Assembly: GCF_026262505.1 (NCBI RefSeq)
Contig: NC_067204.1
Coordinates: 3,691,797 to 3,755,796 of the forward strand
Origin: Trichomonas vaginalis G3
Lineage: Eukaryota > Parabasalia > Trichomonadida > Trichomonadidae
Direction: 5' to 3'
Length of the DNA: 64,000 nt
In this document: piece by piece, positions 20,375-31,200 of the stretch
Position numbering within the stretch: position 1 is the first letter of the stretch
How the letters are laid out: the number at the start of each line of letters is the position of its first letter
Notes under the pieces: generated by a model
The model's input: only the letters and a program-made list of their open reading frames with translations
Told to the model about the DNA's origin: nothing
The model's database searches: none
Translations under genes and position numbers: made by a program

Positions 20375-21865
20375 TTAAATATTATTTAAATATAATGGAG
20401 TAATAAAATAAATCGGAATTTCTATTAATTTATTGTCAACTTCAACTAATGCATTGCCGTTAATATATCTAACAAATTCAGCTATTGTGTCAAATCTTCG
20501 TCTTCTTTTTGTCATTGATTTATCAGTTTTTCCATAATCGAGATGAATCAAAACTTTATCCCCTTGTTTAAAATTCATGAGCCCCGAATTAATTTGTTCA
20601 CGTTTAACATCATTTAACCTTTCCATTTGCTTTCTAATATATTCCCATTCTTTTGAAATATCATTTTTCATTTCCACTGGTTTCATGTTTATAGTTCTAT
20701 GCCATGTATTATTGTAATAATATACTAACTGTTGTATGATGGAGTCATGATTTCCATCCCAGTATATCTGACCGTTAACCCCTAACGCATCTCTAAGAGT
20801 TCTCATTACTGCATCAACTATTTTATTATGAAACGTATATGGAGAGGATGAGAAGAAAAAATTAATTTGTGGGAAATAATGAGCCATAGCTGCCTGAAAT
20901 CCTTTATCACCATCACCCCTGATATTATCTACTCTTTCATGATCTAGTAAGTATTGAATAGCTCTTCTTGTTTCCTGTTCTGTTTTCCCTTTCACCGGAA
21001 TGCAATATAAATATCTAGTGTTAATGTTAATGGCAAATAAATAAGTAACTTTTCCTTTTGAATATTCCAGATGATCGATTTCGTATGAATATGGATATGG
21101 AGCAAATGAAGGTCGACTAAATTTTTCCTTTAACGGTTGAATTTTTGGGTCAATTGGTTTATTTAATATCTTGAAATCCTTTTTAAAATCTTTTTGCTTC
21201 TTTAATGTTTGAAATGGATATAATAAAGTGAATGATGAAGGATTAACTGAAGGAGGAGGCGGTACTGTCGTTGGAGGTTTTGGTGTTGCAAGTGGTTTAA
21301 TTTTATCTGCTTTGATTTTGGATTTCATTCCTTCCTTCATTAATTCTGGATGTATTCTATTCATTTGTTTTAAATATGCTGTATATAAAGGTTTGATATA
21401 CTTTCCCGCTTCGAGTTTATGTTGAAGGATGAATTCCAAAAGTTGATCTTCATTTAAAAGTCGGGCTGAATATGGTTTAACTAATGAATCATAAATTAAA
21501 GCTTGTGCTGCATTTATGGTCTGAAGGACCTGGGTGTTTTGTGGCTCAGGATTATATAATTTATATAATTCATCAATATCTTCTTCTGTTAATACTTTAT
21601 TTTTGAAATCTTTCAACTGTTTAAGTTGTGATTTAGTTTTTCCCTTTGAATATTCATTATTTTTAATTTTGTCTTTAATTTTAGAAATTATTTTATCATG
21701 ATATTTCAAAATTTCATTTTTATAATATGGATAATAATATTCCATATCATCACCCGTTATATTGTTATCATATTTTTGGAGATATGCTTTTAAATCATAA
21801 TAATCAAGAAAATTTTGATTAAATACTAAATCATCAATTAAAATTTTTAAATCTGTGTTATCCAT
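20375..21865 (-). CDS. Retroviral-type (rve) integrase of the Polinton
   Basis: 496 residues, whole, from ATG 21865 in ATAAATG context. The first 200 residues are helical with a Pro-rich linker (KPPTTVPPPPSVNP). The rve core follows: EIDHLEYSKGKVTYLFAI with acidic residue 264, NIRGDGDKGFQAAM with 318-320, then FHNKIVDAVMRTLRDALG at about 346-362. A chromo/SH3-like C-terminus follows (FKQGDKVLIHLDYG ... ALVEVDNKLIEIPIYFITPL). It cuts and joins the TIR ends. The third acidic position is Asp here and also in the element 2 integrase, so this looks like a lineage trait. Confidence 0.88.
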   Translation of the reverse strand: MDNTDLKILIDDLVFNQNFLDYYDLKAYLQKYDNNITGDDMEYYYPYYKNEILKYHDKIISKIKDKIKNNEYSKGKTKSQLKQLKDFKNKVLTEEDIDELYKLYNPEPQNTQVLQTINAAQALIYDSLVKPYSARLLNEDQLLEFILQHKLEAGKYIKPLYTAYLKQMNRIHPELMKEGMKSKIKADKIKPLATPKPPTTVPPPPSVNPSSFTLLYPFQTLKKQKDFKKDFKILNKPIDPKIQPLKEKFSRPSFAPYPYSYEIDHLEYSKGKVTYLFAININTRYLYCIPVKGKTEQETRRAIQYLLDHERVDNIRGDGDKGFQAAMAHYFPQINFFFSSSPYTFHNKIVDAVMRTLRDALGVNGQIYWDGNHDSIIQQLVYYYNNTWHRTINMKPVEMKNDISKEWEYIRKQMERLNDVKREQINSGLMNFKQGDKVLIHLDYGKTDKSMTKRRRRFDTIAEFVRYINGNALVEVDNKLIEIPIYFITPLYLNNI

Positions 21866-21929
21866 TTATATAAAAATAAAATCAATGTTTTAAGGGTGCC
21901 CACCTCTTTGTCTCTTCTGTGGCATTTTA

Positions 21930-24900
21930 TTAAATAAATGGCATACAACATCCATTTTCACAACATACAGCCTTAGTGTGTGCTCCTGTTAATGCAGTCT
22001 TACCAATTGTTAAGCGAGTCATTGACCCGTTTTTAAGTTGTAAATTAATATTCTGACCATCAAATATCAATTTATCATTTATTATATCCAAATATTTTTT
22101 AGGTGTTAATTGTTTATTTTGTCGTAAACTAACACCTTTCATTTTTTGTGCAATCTTTTTAAAATCACTCCCATCAATTGAACCGTTGAATGATGTATAA
22201 CACTTAGGACATAAAGCAACCATGTTATCACCTTGTTTCTCAATTGCTAAACCCAATAACTTCTTCTCATGTGCTTTTTCTTCAGCTTTATTCTTTAATT
22301 TAGGTTTAAATTTCTCATCAAAACAGAAGAAATCAAATGGTGCGAATTTGAAAATGTTTTTATCATAAAATTGTTTATCAGTAACAATTGCTTGAAATGC
22401 TTGAGTGTTAGGAAGATTTGGGTCGCCAGCGATTGCCCAATAAGATGAATCAGTATCACCTTCAATGAAATGAAAACGATTAACATCCATGCATTTATAC
22501 ATAAAATCATAAATGAAAACCAAATACCAGTATTTAGCATTATCTAAAGTGAAGAATGCCTCTTGTAAACATGTATCACATCTATAAAATCTATCTTTAA
22601 GCATCACTTGATATGTATCTTCACCTATTTCTCTTATGTTTTTAAACTTATTTGACATACATGCAACGCGTGCCTTCTGTGCATTCATTATTTTAGTCTT
22701 TGCGTAATTTTGTGTATTCATTGCATCGTAACCATATGATCCATTAAGCGAAATCTTACAAAATAAACTTTTTCCTTTATTTCCTTCTAATTCAGCCTTT
22801 TGTCTTTCGTTCATAAATTTGTTCGCAAATTCATTAAAACAAGTGTTTTTAGTAAATGTTAAAATTGATTGAATATCATCAATGATAAAATGAAATCTGT
22901 CTATTAGATACCATAGATAATAAGAAGAAAATGGTTGATATTGGTTGTGTGTTGATGCTAACTGAGTTAATTTTCTCTGTTTCTGGTCAACCGGTAATTG
23001 TTTGATTTCATGTAATTATACATAAAACTGCCAATTGTTTTTTCATCTGTGATAATATCAAAGTTTCTTATTATCGGTAAAAAGTTTATGTAATCATTAA
23101 TGTATTTTTCATCAATGTGACCCTTTACTTCAGCCACGAATAAAGTATTTTTCTTCTTAATTATTCCCAGTGCTTTTGCTTTCTTTGTTGCTGTATCACA
23201 AATGATAACACCATTCAATTTTCCCGGCATATACATTTTATGGTCAGTATATTGAATGAAATCATGAGGATTAGATGAAAATGATGAAGGATATAATGAA
23301 TTAAAGTCAACTCCAACGAAATGAGTCATAATGTTGGTGTGTCCTCATTTGATACAGTTTTAGTTTCTGGACTATATGAAAGTTTATTAATGTGCGTGAT
23401 TCCTTTAAGATTTACTCTATGTTGAACATTTGATAGACCACCAGTAATTCCATTACGGAGAATGTGATAAGCTTCAACTGAATCTAAAGTCATTGGTAAA
23501 TTATTTTTTAATGCATAATTTCTTAAATTGATTCTTAAACGTTGAACATCTTCATCTTTATTTGATTTTACGACATTGCAATAACAACACATTAACTGAC
23601 AATTTTCTTTGGTATGTGGTTTTTCATTATCGATTCTATCCAATGTTGGTTTATTTGCATATGTAAACGCTTTACCACACATTTTACATTTAGATGAAAG
23701 GATTAAATCGTGATAGTATTGAAAATCATCCATTGAAACATTATTTTTAGTATCCCTTTCTGCTTTTTCATCTTGTTTCTTATATGATTCAATTTTATAT
23801 TTCCAATACTTTTTCGTTAATTCAAAACTTGATTCCACATTTTCTTCTTCTGGATATGTTTCGTTAGGATTGAAGTTCTTATATGCTAACGTAACGAATC
23901 ATTGAAGCATTCGATGATAAAGAAAGATTATGAAGCATATCAATTTTATAAACAAATGTTTCTTCAATAATTTTATCAATTGGGTCAATCATAATTTCAA
24001 CGTCTTTATTGCAATAATGAATAAAATATTCTAATCTATTCTTAAAGTTTTTAGCATCATTGAGATATATTTGATAATCACTATCTGATATAGTTTCTTG
24101 AGTTAATGCTGAATAAAATGAATCTTTCGTGAATGGTTCCTTTTATATAATTCATCTTCGTAATTCTCCCATGTGATGAATTGATAAGGGAAAAAGGATT
24201 TAACACGTGATTTATTGTTTCCGAAATCTTGAGTGAATTGGTCTAATGTCCCACCCGCTATATAATTTCTGATGTCAATAAATCTCAATTCATATGGAAC
24301 GTTTGTTTTCTTTACAATGATTTGCTTAAATTGAGAAGAAGAACCCAGCATTGATTTTATTTTCCATTTTGCAGTGTTTAAATCACGAAGAATTAAATTT
24401 AAATCAAACTTTCCCGAATTAAAACCTATGATATTCACTTTATTGAATTCTTCATCTAAAAGCTCTTTCATTGCTTCCTTTTGTTTCTCATTTAATGTAT
24501 GAGACAAAGTCCCCGCCGTTTGGTCCGTTTGCGACTTCATTAATTCTTCATATTGTTCAATATTTGATTTAGCAACTAATGAACAGGTTGAAAATAAAAA
24601 CTCAATCCAATCAGAAATAAAAGAATCACTTGAAGTTAAGCAAAAATTCCTCGTATATGTTTTATCATTTAATTTAACCGTTGATGATACCATGAATGGT
24701 TTTAAGTAAGCGTTCAAAGTTGCACACTCAGAAAGTTGTAATTCTTCTTTAGTCTCTAATGTTTCGAAGTCAAAAGTAATATAATATCTTGTCGGTTTAT
24801 AATATTCCTGCAAATTATGTGCTAATAGCCATTGATATATCTTCTGTTTCGTGATATGTGGTGTATATGGTTGTTGTGTGTTTTGCAATTGAACGTCTTG

Positions 24901-25404
24901 AATTAATCTTCCATTATTTTCTTTACATTTCTCACAATGTTTTAAAAATCTTCTTTGGTTTTTCCTTTCTGGATCATCACGGATAGAATAAACTTCTTCT
25001 TTGCAAAAGGGGCAAACTTTATATCCTGTGAGTGCTTCAACGTCTGTAATTCTGTCAGCGTGAAGTTTTCCACATGGACTCTGTGTTAATAAAATATTTA
25101 CTGTTTCAAATTCTGGATCTATCATTATTGATTCCACTAATGGAAAGTCTACCTTATTTATGTCCACGTCTTCCGGTTGAGGATCACAATAATAGAAATC
25201 AATATTAACATTTAACATTCTTGCTAACCTCTCACTTTCTGATGAAATGTCAAATCCTTCATATGCATCTATGGCTTCATTTAAATAACTTCTACGAGTT
25301 TTAGGATTAACACCATCAGGAATGTTATAGAAGCGTTTAAATAACCTTCTACCTTCTGCTTTAATTTGATTATCATTCATTTTAGCTGTTCCGTTTTTGT
25401 TCAT
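21930..25404 (-). pseudogene. Protein-primed DNA polymerase B with HNH-like insert, broken
   Basis: The 5' part carries a Cys/His cluster (CPFCKEEVYSI ... HCEKCKENNG) and an exonuclease segment (YYITFDFETLETKEEL). Further on lies an HNH/endonuclease-VII-like module (CKMCGKAFT, LDRIDNEKPHTKENCQLMC, CYCN). Family-B polymerase motifs follow: A, VGVDFNSLYPSSFS; B, LNGSYGYDAMNTQNYAK; and C, IEGDTDSSYWAI. Such enzymes start synthesis from a terminal protein. The span has about four breaks. It opens at ATG 25404 in ATAAATG context, 81 bp after the 25486-26622 gene on the same strand. Confidence 0.85.
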
Positions 25405-25485
25405 TTATGTAAGAATAAAAAATTAAAAAATAAATAAAAATAAAGTTTATTTTTTTTTAAAGTCCGAGACTCAGAGAGTCCAGGG

Positions 25486-26622
25486 TTAAAACCCATAAAA
25501 TGAATTAAGAACACATAAATTTTTATCATCTGCGACGTGACGAATACATTTTAATTTACTCAAGAATGCGTACCCTGATACATTAAATCTAATTCCTGTC
25601 TTATTTAATTTCACAACTTTGAAAAGGAATGTATGAATAGCTATAAAATGATGAGATGATGTTTTATGGGTTGCTTCCATTTTTTCTGAAATAAATGAAT
25701 AAATATAATGTTTATAAGTTTTCATATCTTTTATGTTCTTAATAACGAATGGTATAGACCTTTCCACTTCGTCTTCCTTCGGTGCTGTTCTTTCATATGA
25801 AACATTATTGGTATCTTCAATAATGAAACCACAATCGCATAAAATTTTATATGTACCAATTGTTTCTTTTGATATTTTATCTAACAAATCAAAAACTTTA
25901 TCAACACCTGTACATTTATTTAAATAATAATTTGTGTAAATATCATGGTCTTCTTTCTTAATCGTATTTGTTGCATATGTTACATTTTTCAGTGCTTTTT
26001 TGAATTTTTCAGAATCAAGAGGAGGTGAAAGTAATATACATGGATAATCTCCATCGTCAATAAACTGAAGCTTATGTTTATGAATAAATTTTGTGCCTTC
26101 TTCTGAAAGTGTTTCGTCAATATCACCATCTAATAAATTTTTAGTAGATTCCAAAAAGTAATTTTTATATCTTTCCTCATGTGATTTTTGAACTTCTGAT
26201 TCTGAAGCTGGGATATTCATTAAACCCTCTACTTCATTCTCAGCATTTCTCAATTCACTAATTCTTTCATCTATTTCATTTCTTAATTGTTCCAATTTCT
26301 CAATCTCATCGTTATAATATTCATCTTGTTTAATTTTTTCTTCAAAATATTCAGGAGGTGTTTCAAGGCTCTCTGAGCCCAGGTCCTCTGGACCATAAAG
26401 AGGAATATTCTCCTGTTTTTCAACTTTTTTGGGATATAAATATCTCATTATAGCCTTTTTAGTAATTGGTCCGTTATATTTAAATTCATTCAACAATCTG
26501 GAAAACTCTTTCACATTCTGCATATATGTTGGATAAGAACCGTCTCCAAAATTTTCTAAAATATTTTCTAATTCTGAATTAGTGAACTTTAAAGATTTCA
26601 ATGAATTAGTTGTTATACTCAT
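25486..26622 (-). CDS. Hypothetical element protein upstream of the polymerase
   Basis: 378 residues, whole, from ATG 26622 in ATAAATG context. Residues about 95-140 are a Glu/Arg-rich coiled coil (IEKLEQLRNEIDERISELRN). The C-terminal third is folded and ends in RHVADDKNLCVLNSFYGF. It is the outermost right gene, transcribed inward ahead of the polymerase, a place where a terminal protein or polymerase accessory factor would make sense; this is inference. I do not recognise a domain. Confidence 0.6.
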   Translation of the reverse strand: MSITTNSLKSLKFTNSELENILENFGDGSYPTYMQNVKEFSRLLNEFKYNGPITKKAIMRYLYPKKVEKQENIPLYGPEDLGSESLETPPEYFEEKIKQDEYYNDEIEKLEQLRNEIDERISELRNAENEVEGLMNIPASESEVQKSHEERYKNYFLESTKNLLDGDIDETLSEEGTKFIHKHKLQFIDDGDYPCILLSPPLDSEKFKKALKNVTYATNTIKKEDHDIYTNYYLNKCTGVDKVFDLLDKISKETIGTYKILCDCGFIIEDTNNVSYERTAPKEDEVERSIPFVIKNIKDMKTYKHYIYSFISEKMEATHKTSSHHFIAIHTFLFKVVKLNKTGIRFNVSGYAFLSKLKCIRHVADDKNLCVLNSFYGF

Positions 26623-26685
26623 TTATTATAAAATAAAAAATAAATTTAACTTAGTTTTAATTTTACGTAAGAAGTCAATTTTTTA

Positions 26686-26899
26686 TTTTTTTATTTCGTT
26701 ATGTATGGGCTGAGTGTAAATGTCTTACAATTTTGAAAATTTTTTAAATCTTAATTTATTCAAAAACGTGAGAATAAAAACCGTAAGAATCATACATTTT
26801 TTACTTCATATGTTAAAAAAAATGATACAAAATCGTTCAATATTGTATGAATTCTTACGTTTACAAAAAAAGTCACAAAACCCGTCCACATATACTACT
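26686..26899 (-). repeat. Element 1 right terminal inverted repeat
   Basis: Reverse complement of 6137-6350, ending CATATACTACT. Followed by the target copy ATGAAA. Confidence 0.9.
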
Positions 26900-26905
26900 A
26901 TGAAA

Positions 26906-27684
26906 TTGTGTTGATTGGCAAAATTATATTTTGCAAAACCTATAAATATTTTGTTGTCATTTAAGCGATCGAATGTATTTCTTGCGATTTCTCTGTTTAT
27001 TTTGCCCAAATTTTTTGGAAGAAATTTGAAAATTTCATAAAGTAGAGAGATCGGCTTGACGTCATATCAAACGTGTCTTTTTTAACGCTATTCACTGGAA
27101 CATATAAATTGAATTGTATGATCCAATGTCATTTCGTTTGATTGATTTTCTCGAAGTACAAGCATAGATTCGAATTATGCCATTGCTAAGCAGTATTATA
27201 AAAGCGGGTGTTGCAAACCAAGAAAATTTAATCAGTTGATAACTTTAGATAAAAGTTAGATTTTTGAATTAATTTTAATGAGGAAAAATTCGAAAAATAT
27301 AAAATTTTTGCAATTTTAAGGGAAATAATGGCTATATTCATAAAACAAATCTATAAAATATATCTATTTTATATAGAAAATCATGTTAACAACTAAAATA
27401 CTCCAAAATTCTGACAATTAAAATTATGAAAACTGGATTTCATTTACCGGTCTATTTAGTTTCAAAAAAGAATAATGCTAAACCACTAATAAGCATTGAC
27501 AATACATAATATTGCATATATGCTATATGAATAGACATCAAATTTACAATTCATATTTAGAAATGAAATTTCAAGAGTGGATTAAATTTTCCATACATTC
27601 AAATTACTAAATCTATGAATTTTGGCCACCAAAGTATCGAAATCCCATAGTTATGAAACCGTCAAAACCGTTTGGTCGACCTTT
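26906..27684. other. Host sequence after element 1; remnant end of the split gene, then intergenic
   Basis: The first 60 bases or so are the continuation of the interrupted surface-protein gene up to a TAA. The rest is AT-rich with no gene or repeat that I can support. Confidence 0.55.
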
Positions 27685-27690
27685 TCACGA
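27685..27690 (+). promoter_or_regulatory. Initiator near-match before eL14 start
   Basis: TCACGA directly abuts ATG 27691. It differs from the trichomonad initiator TCAYWW at one position. Short leaders of this kind are normal in trichomonads and support this ATG. Confidence 0.45.
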
Positions 27691-28077
27691 ATGCCCTTCA
27701 AACAGTTCGTTGAAATCGGTCGTGTTGCCCTCATTAACTTCGGTGAACTTGTTGACAAGCTTGCTATTATTGTTGACATCGTTGATGACAAGCGTGTTCT
27801 CATCGATGTTCTCGAATTCGATGCTCCACGCCAGACCATCCCAATCCAACGCCTTAAGCTCACCGACTACGTCGCTAAGATCCAGCGTAATGCTGCTCCA
27901 GAAGCTGCTAAGGCCGCTGCTAAGGATCTTGTCAAGCAATTCTACGAATCTGCCTGGGGCAAGCAGGTTATCGCCCGCAAGAACAAGGCTCAAATGAACG
28001 ATTTCCAGCGCTTCAAGTATGCTCAGCTTGAGGCCAAGCGTGATGCTCTTGTTGCCAAGGAACTCAACAACCACTAA
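27691..28077 (+). CDS. RPL14: 60S ribosomal protein eL14
   Basis: 128 residues. The frame MPFKQFVEIGRVALINFG, KLAIIVDIVDDKRVLID, RLKLTDYVAKI and KNKAQMNDFQRFKY matches eL14 throughout (compare FVEVGRVAYVSFG, LVAIVDVIDQNRALVDG, LTDF and KAKMTDFDRFK in animals). The open frame extends 23 codons upstream only through a TTG, so I start at ATG 27691. Codon use is far richer in GC than its neighbours (GCTGCTAAGG, CTTGTCAAGC), as expected for a highly expressed gene. The stop lies in TAAAAA, which includes the trichomonad UAAA polyadenylation signal. It is convergent with the 28223 gene. Confidence 0.93.
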   Translation: MPFKQFVEIGRVALINFGELVDKLAIIVDIVDDKRVLIDVLEFDAPRQTIPIQRLKLTDYVAKIQRNAAPEAAKAAAKDLVKQFYESAWGKQVIARKNKAQMNDFQRFKYAQLEAKRDALVAKELNNH

Positions 28078-28222
28078 AAATAAGATTTTTATTCTCTACT
28101 AAGCCTCTTTTATTACTTCAAAATCATACTACAACAAAAAAATTTTACAAATTCTTTTTTCAGAAAAAAATCAGCTTTGTAAAGAATAAATAATACAAAC
28201 ATTTTATAAAGAATGAATAGAA

Positions 28223-31200
28223 CTACTCGTTGTATGGATTTTTCGTGTACTTAAATGAGGAAACACGAGATTCGTGCATTGCCCTCTTTTGTCTTGAGAT
28301 TGAGATAGAGTTTTGTATAGAAGCAAGCTGTACTCTAGCTGTTCTGATAGTAGATATGAAGTTTTCATCAATAGGATACGCTCCATAGGATGGATAAGCG
28401 GAAGTAGTGTATTGTGATGATGAAAAGCGAGTGATGGTCGGACTCTGCTTAGACTTAATAGGAGACAATTTAATTGATGGAGAATTCATTGTGTTCTGCG
28501 AAACTTTTAATGGAGATCTTTCATTTTGCGGAGGAATGTCTCCAATTTGTTTGGTTCTTGAAAGACTAAGACGAACTTTCTTGTCTTTCTCATCTTCTCT
28601 GAATGAAATGAATGTTGGTTTCGGAATTTCGTCATTTTGAGGAATATCACTAGCGCTGATACTTGTCGGTGATATCTCCTCTAAATCTAGGAAGTCATTT
28701 GTGTCATGTGGGATTGACATTGAAAGTTTGGTTCTTGATCTTTTCTGTGGAATAGGTTCGGCAGATGACGAAGATTGGTCAGTGTTCGAAGCAGATGAGT
28801 ATTTCTTGAACACTGTTGGAATACAAGGGATCTCATCTGTGTTTAATGATCTGTGATGATGATGTCGGTGTCGATGATGGTGATGATCAGGACTACTCTT
28901 GTTTTGATCGGCGATTTTGGATAAAGTAGTGATCAGTTGCAAAACAGTCTCATTACTGAGATTGCTTGCTTGCAAGTTTGCAGTAAGATTTTGGAGATTT
29001 CCGAGTTCACCTGGTCCGTCACTTTTTACAGGCTTATCCTCTTTTGTATTTTTGTTATCTTTGGCAGTTTTTTCTGGATTCAAACGGCTTTTTGCTTGTT
29101 TTGGTGCAGGGCTTTGGAAAATGAAATTATCATTATCCGATGATTCATTTTCTGCTTGCTTCTCTGGTGATTGAACAGTAGCTTTTGAGTTTGAAAATGA
29201 AATGAAATCGTCGTCAATAGATTTTTCGGTAGGTTCAGATTTTCTGTTAATAGAAACTTGGGATTTGCTTGTAGATGAGCTGGATTTACGCTTTCTTCTT
29301 CTTGATCGTTGAGAGCTTTCTGAAGGAATAGATTTGATACTTGTAACAGAGCTTTCCGCATCAGATTTGGCTGTTTCAACTGATTTAATTGTTGAAATGA
29401 AGTCATCTGGTAATGAATCATTATTTTCTGATTTTGCAGAGCTTTTATCAGCATTTTCGCGAACTGATTTAATTGTTGATTCAAAATCATCACTTGTTTC
29501 CTTTTGAGACTGGATTTCTGATATAGTTTCAACAATATCATCAGAAGATTCAACAGAGTGATTTGATTTTATTGTTGAAATGAATTCATCTGAGCTCGAT
29601 TCAACATCTTTCTCTGATTTAATTGTAGAAATGAATTCATCAATTGCTGAATCTTTATGAATTTCAGATTTAATGGTAGAAACAAAGTCATCGCTATCAG
29701 AAGCTTTTTCTGACGCCTCTTTTGTTGTAATTGTTGATATAAATTCACTCGATCCTGAGACATTTCTCTTTTCAGAACTCAATACCGAAATAAATTCACT
29801 TGAAGTAACAGCAGACTGCTTTTCGGATTTGATGGTTGAGACAAATGCATCGGATGATTCTGTATCAGTCTTTTTCTCTGATTTAATTGTAGAAACAAAA
29901 TCATCAGATTCAGATTGCTGTTTCTCCGATTTAATTGTAGATATGAAATCATCTGATTCACTTGACTTATTTTCTGACTTAATTGTAGAAACAAAATCAC
30001 TAGAATTAGTGGATTTCTTTTCTGATTTGATTGTTGATACAAAATCATCAGAATCAGTTGAACTTGCTTTCTCAGATTTGACAAATGATATATAGGCACT
30101 TGATTCTGATTTCCTTAAAGGTTCTGTTTTCATTGTTGAAATAAAATCATCAGATTCAGAAACTTTTTGTTCTTCTGATTTGATTGTTGATACAAAATCA
30201 CTAGAATCACCGCGATTTGATGTAATCACTGATACAAAGTCACTTGAACCATCACTTTTTTGTTTTTCAGATTTGATTGTGGAAACAAAGTCATCAGACT
30301 CTGATTTCTCTTTCTTTTCTGAACTTATTGTAGTAATGAAGCCACTTGAACTAGAAACTTGTTCTTTTTCCGATTTTATTGTTGAAACAAAATCATTTGA
30401 ACTTGATTCTTTTTCAGACTTGATTGTAGAGATGAAATCATCATCGGTATCTTCTTTCTTTCTCTCGGTGCTAATTACAGATATAAAATCTGAATTTCCG
30501 GATGGTGATTTCGATCCAAAAGTATCATCTGTTATAAACTCACTAGATGACAATGCATTCTTCTCAGATTTAATTGTTGAAATAAAATCAGATGATCCAT
30601 CTTGTTTAATCTTTTTGCTGCTCTTTGAAGAAATAAATGAAATGAATCCAGAATCACTATTTGCATGTTGAGCAACACTTGATTTGCTGAAACTAATGAA
30701 ATCTGAAGATCCACCTTCTGAAATGACTTTGGATGATTTTGGATCGCTAATAAAATTATCAGAATCTTCATTTATTGCAATACCAGAATGTATCTCTGAT
30801 ATGGAATTTTCATTTCCGTTTTTAGTAGATTTTGTTGTAGAAATAAAGCTTGAACTTCCAAATGATTTTTCTTCTGATTTAATCTCTGAAATGAAGTCCG
30901 AACTTTGCTGTGATTTCTTTTCTGATTTATGTGAACCACTGGAAGCTGAGTCATCAAAATCTTCAGAATCAAATATTTTGTTTTTATCATTAATTGATGA
31001 AACTGTTTGATTAAATTCAGAAACTACTTCATTCTTTGCTGAAATAACACTATTAAAATCAGAGTCTCCTGGAGTTTCGACTTTATTTGGTGATTGAGCA
31101 GCTGAAGTAAATGATGATAATATACTATCTTTATCATCATTCTTTGATTCATTAAGCTCACTAACGAAATCAGCTGATATAATTGAATTCGGAACACTCT

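Larger units (their letters stand above)
6137..26899. mobile_element. Element 1: Maverick/Polinton with nearly complete gene set, partly decayed
   Basis: The element is 20.8 kb, bounded by TIRs that begin AGTAGTATATGTGGACGGG, and flanked by ATGAAC (6131-6136) and ATGAAA (26900-26905). This is a five-of-six target duplication, in line with the 5-6 bp made by Polinton integrases. Parts present are double-jelly-roll capsid, packaging ATPase, minor virion genes, fibre, prim-pol/SF3 helicase, KilA-N regulator, retroviral-type integrase and protein-primed DNA polymerase B. Virion genes lie left on +, replication genes right on -. About a dozen breaks are visible, concentrated in a few long genes. 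The near-identical TIRs and many open genes suggest a young insertion. Confidence 0.93.

Noticed and set aside
25486-26622. OTU-type protease because of the terminal NLCVLNSFYGF segment
   Set aside because: Only a Cys-containing segment is seen; no matching His or Asp motif, so the call is not supportable.
27651-28074. Long open frames antisense to eL14
   Set aside because: They are shadows of the GC-richer codon use of a highly expressed gene.
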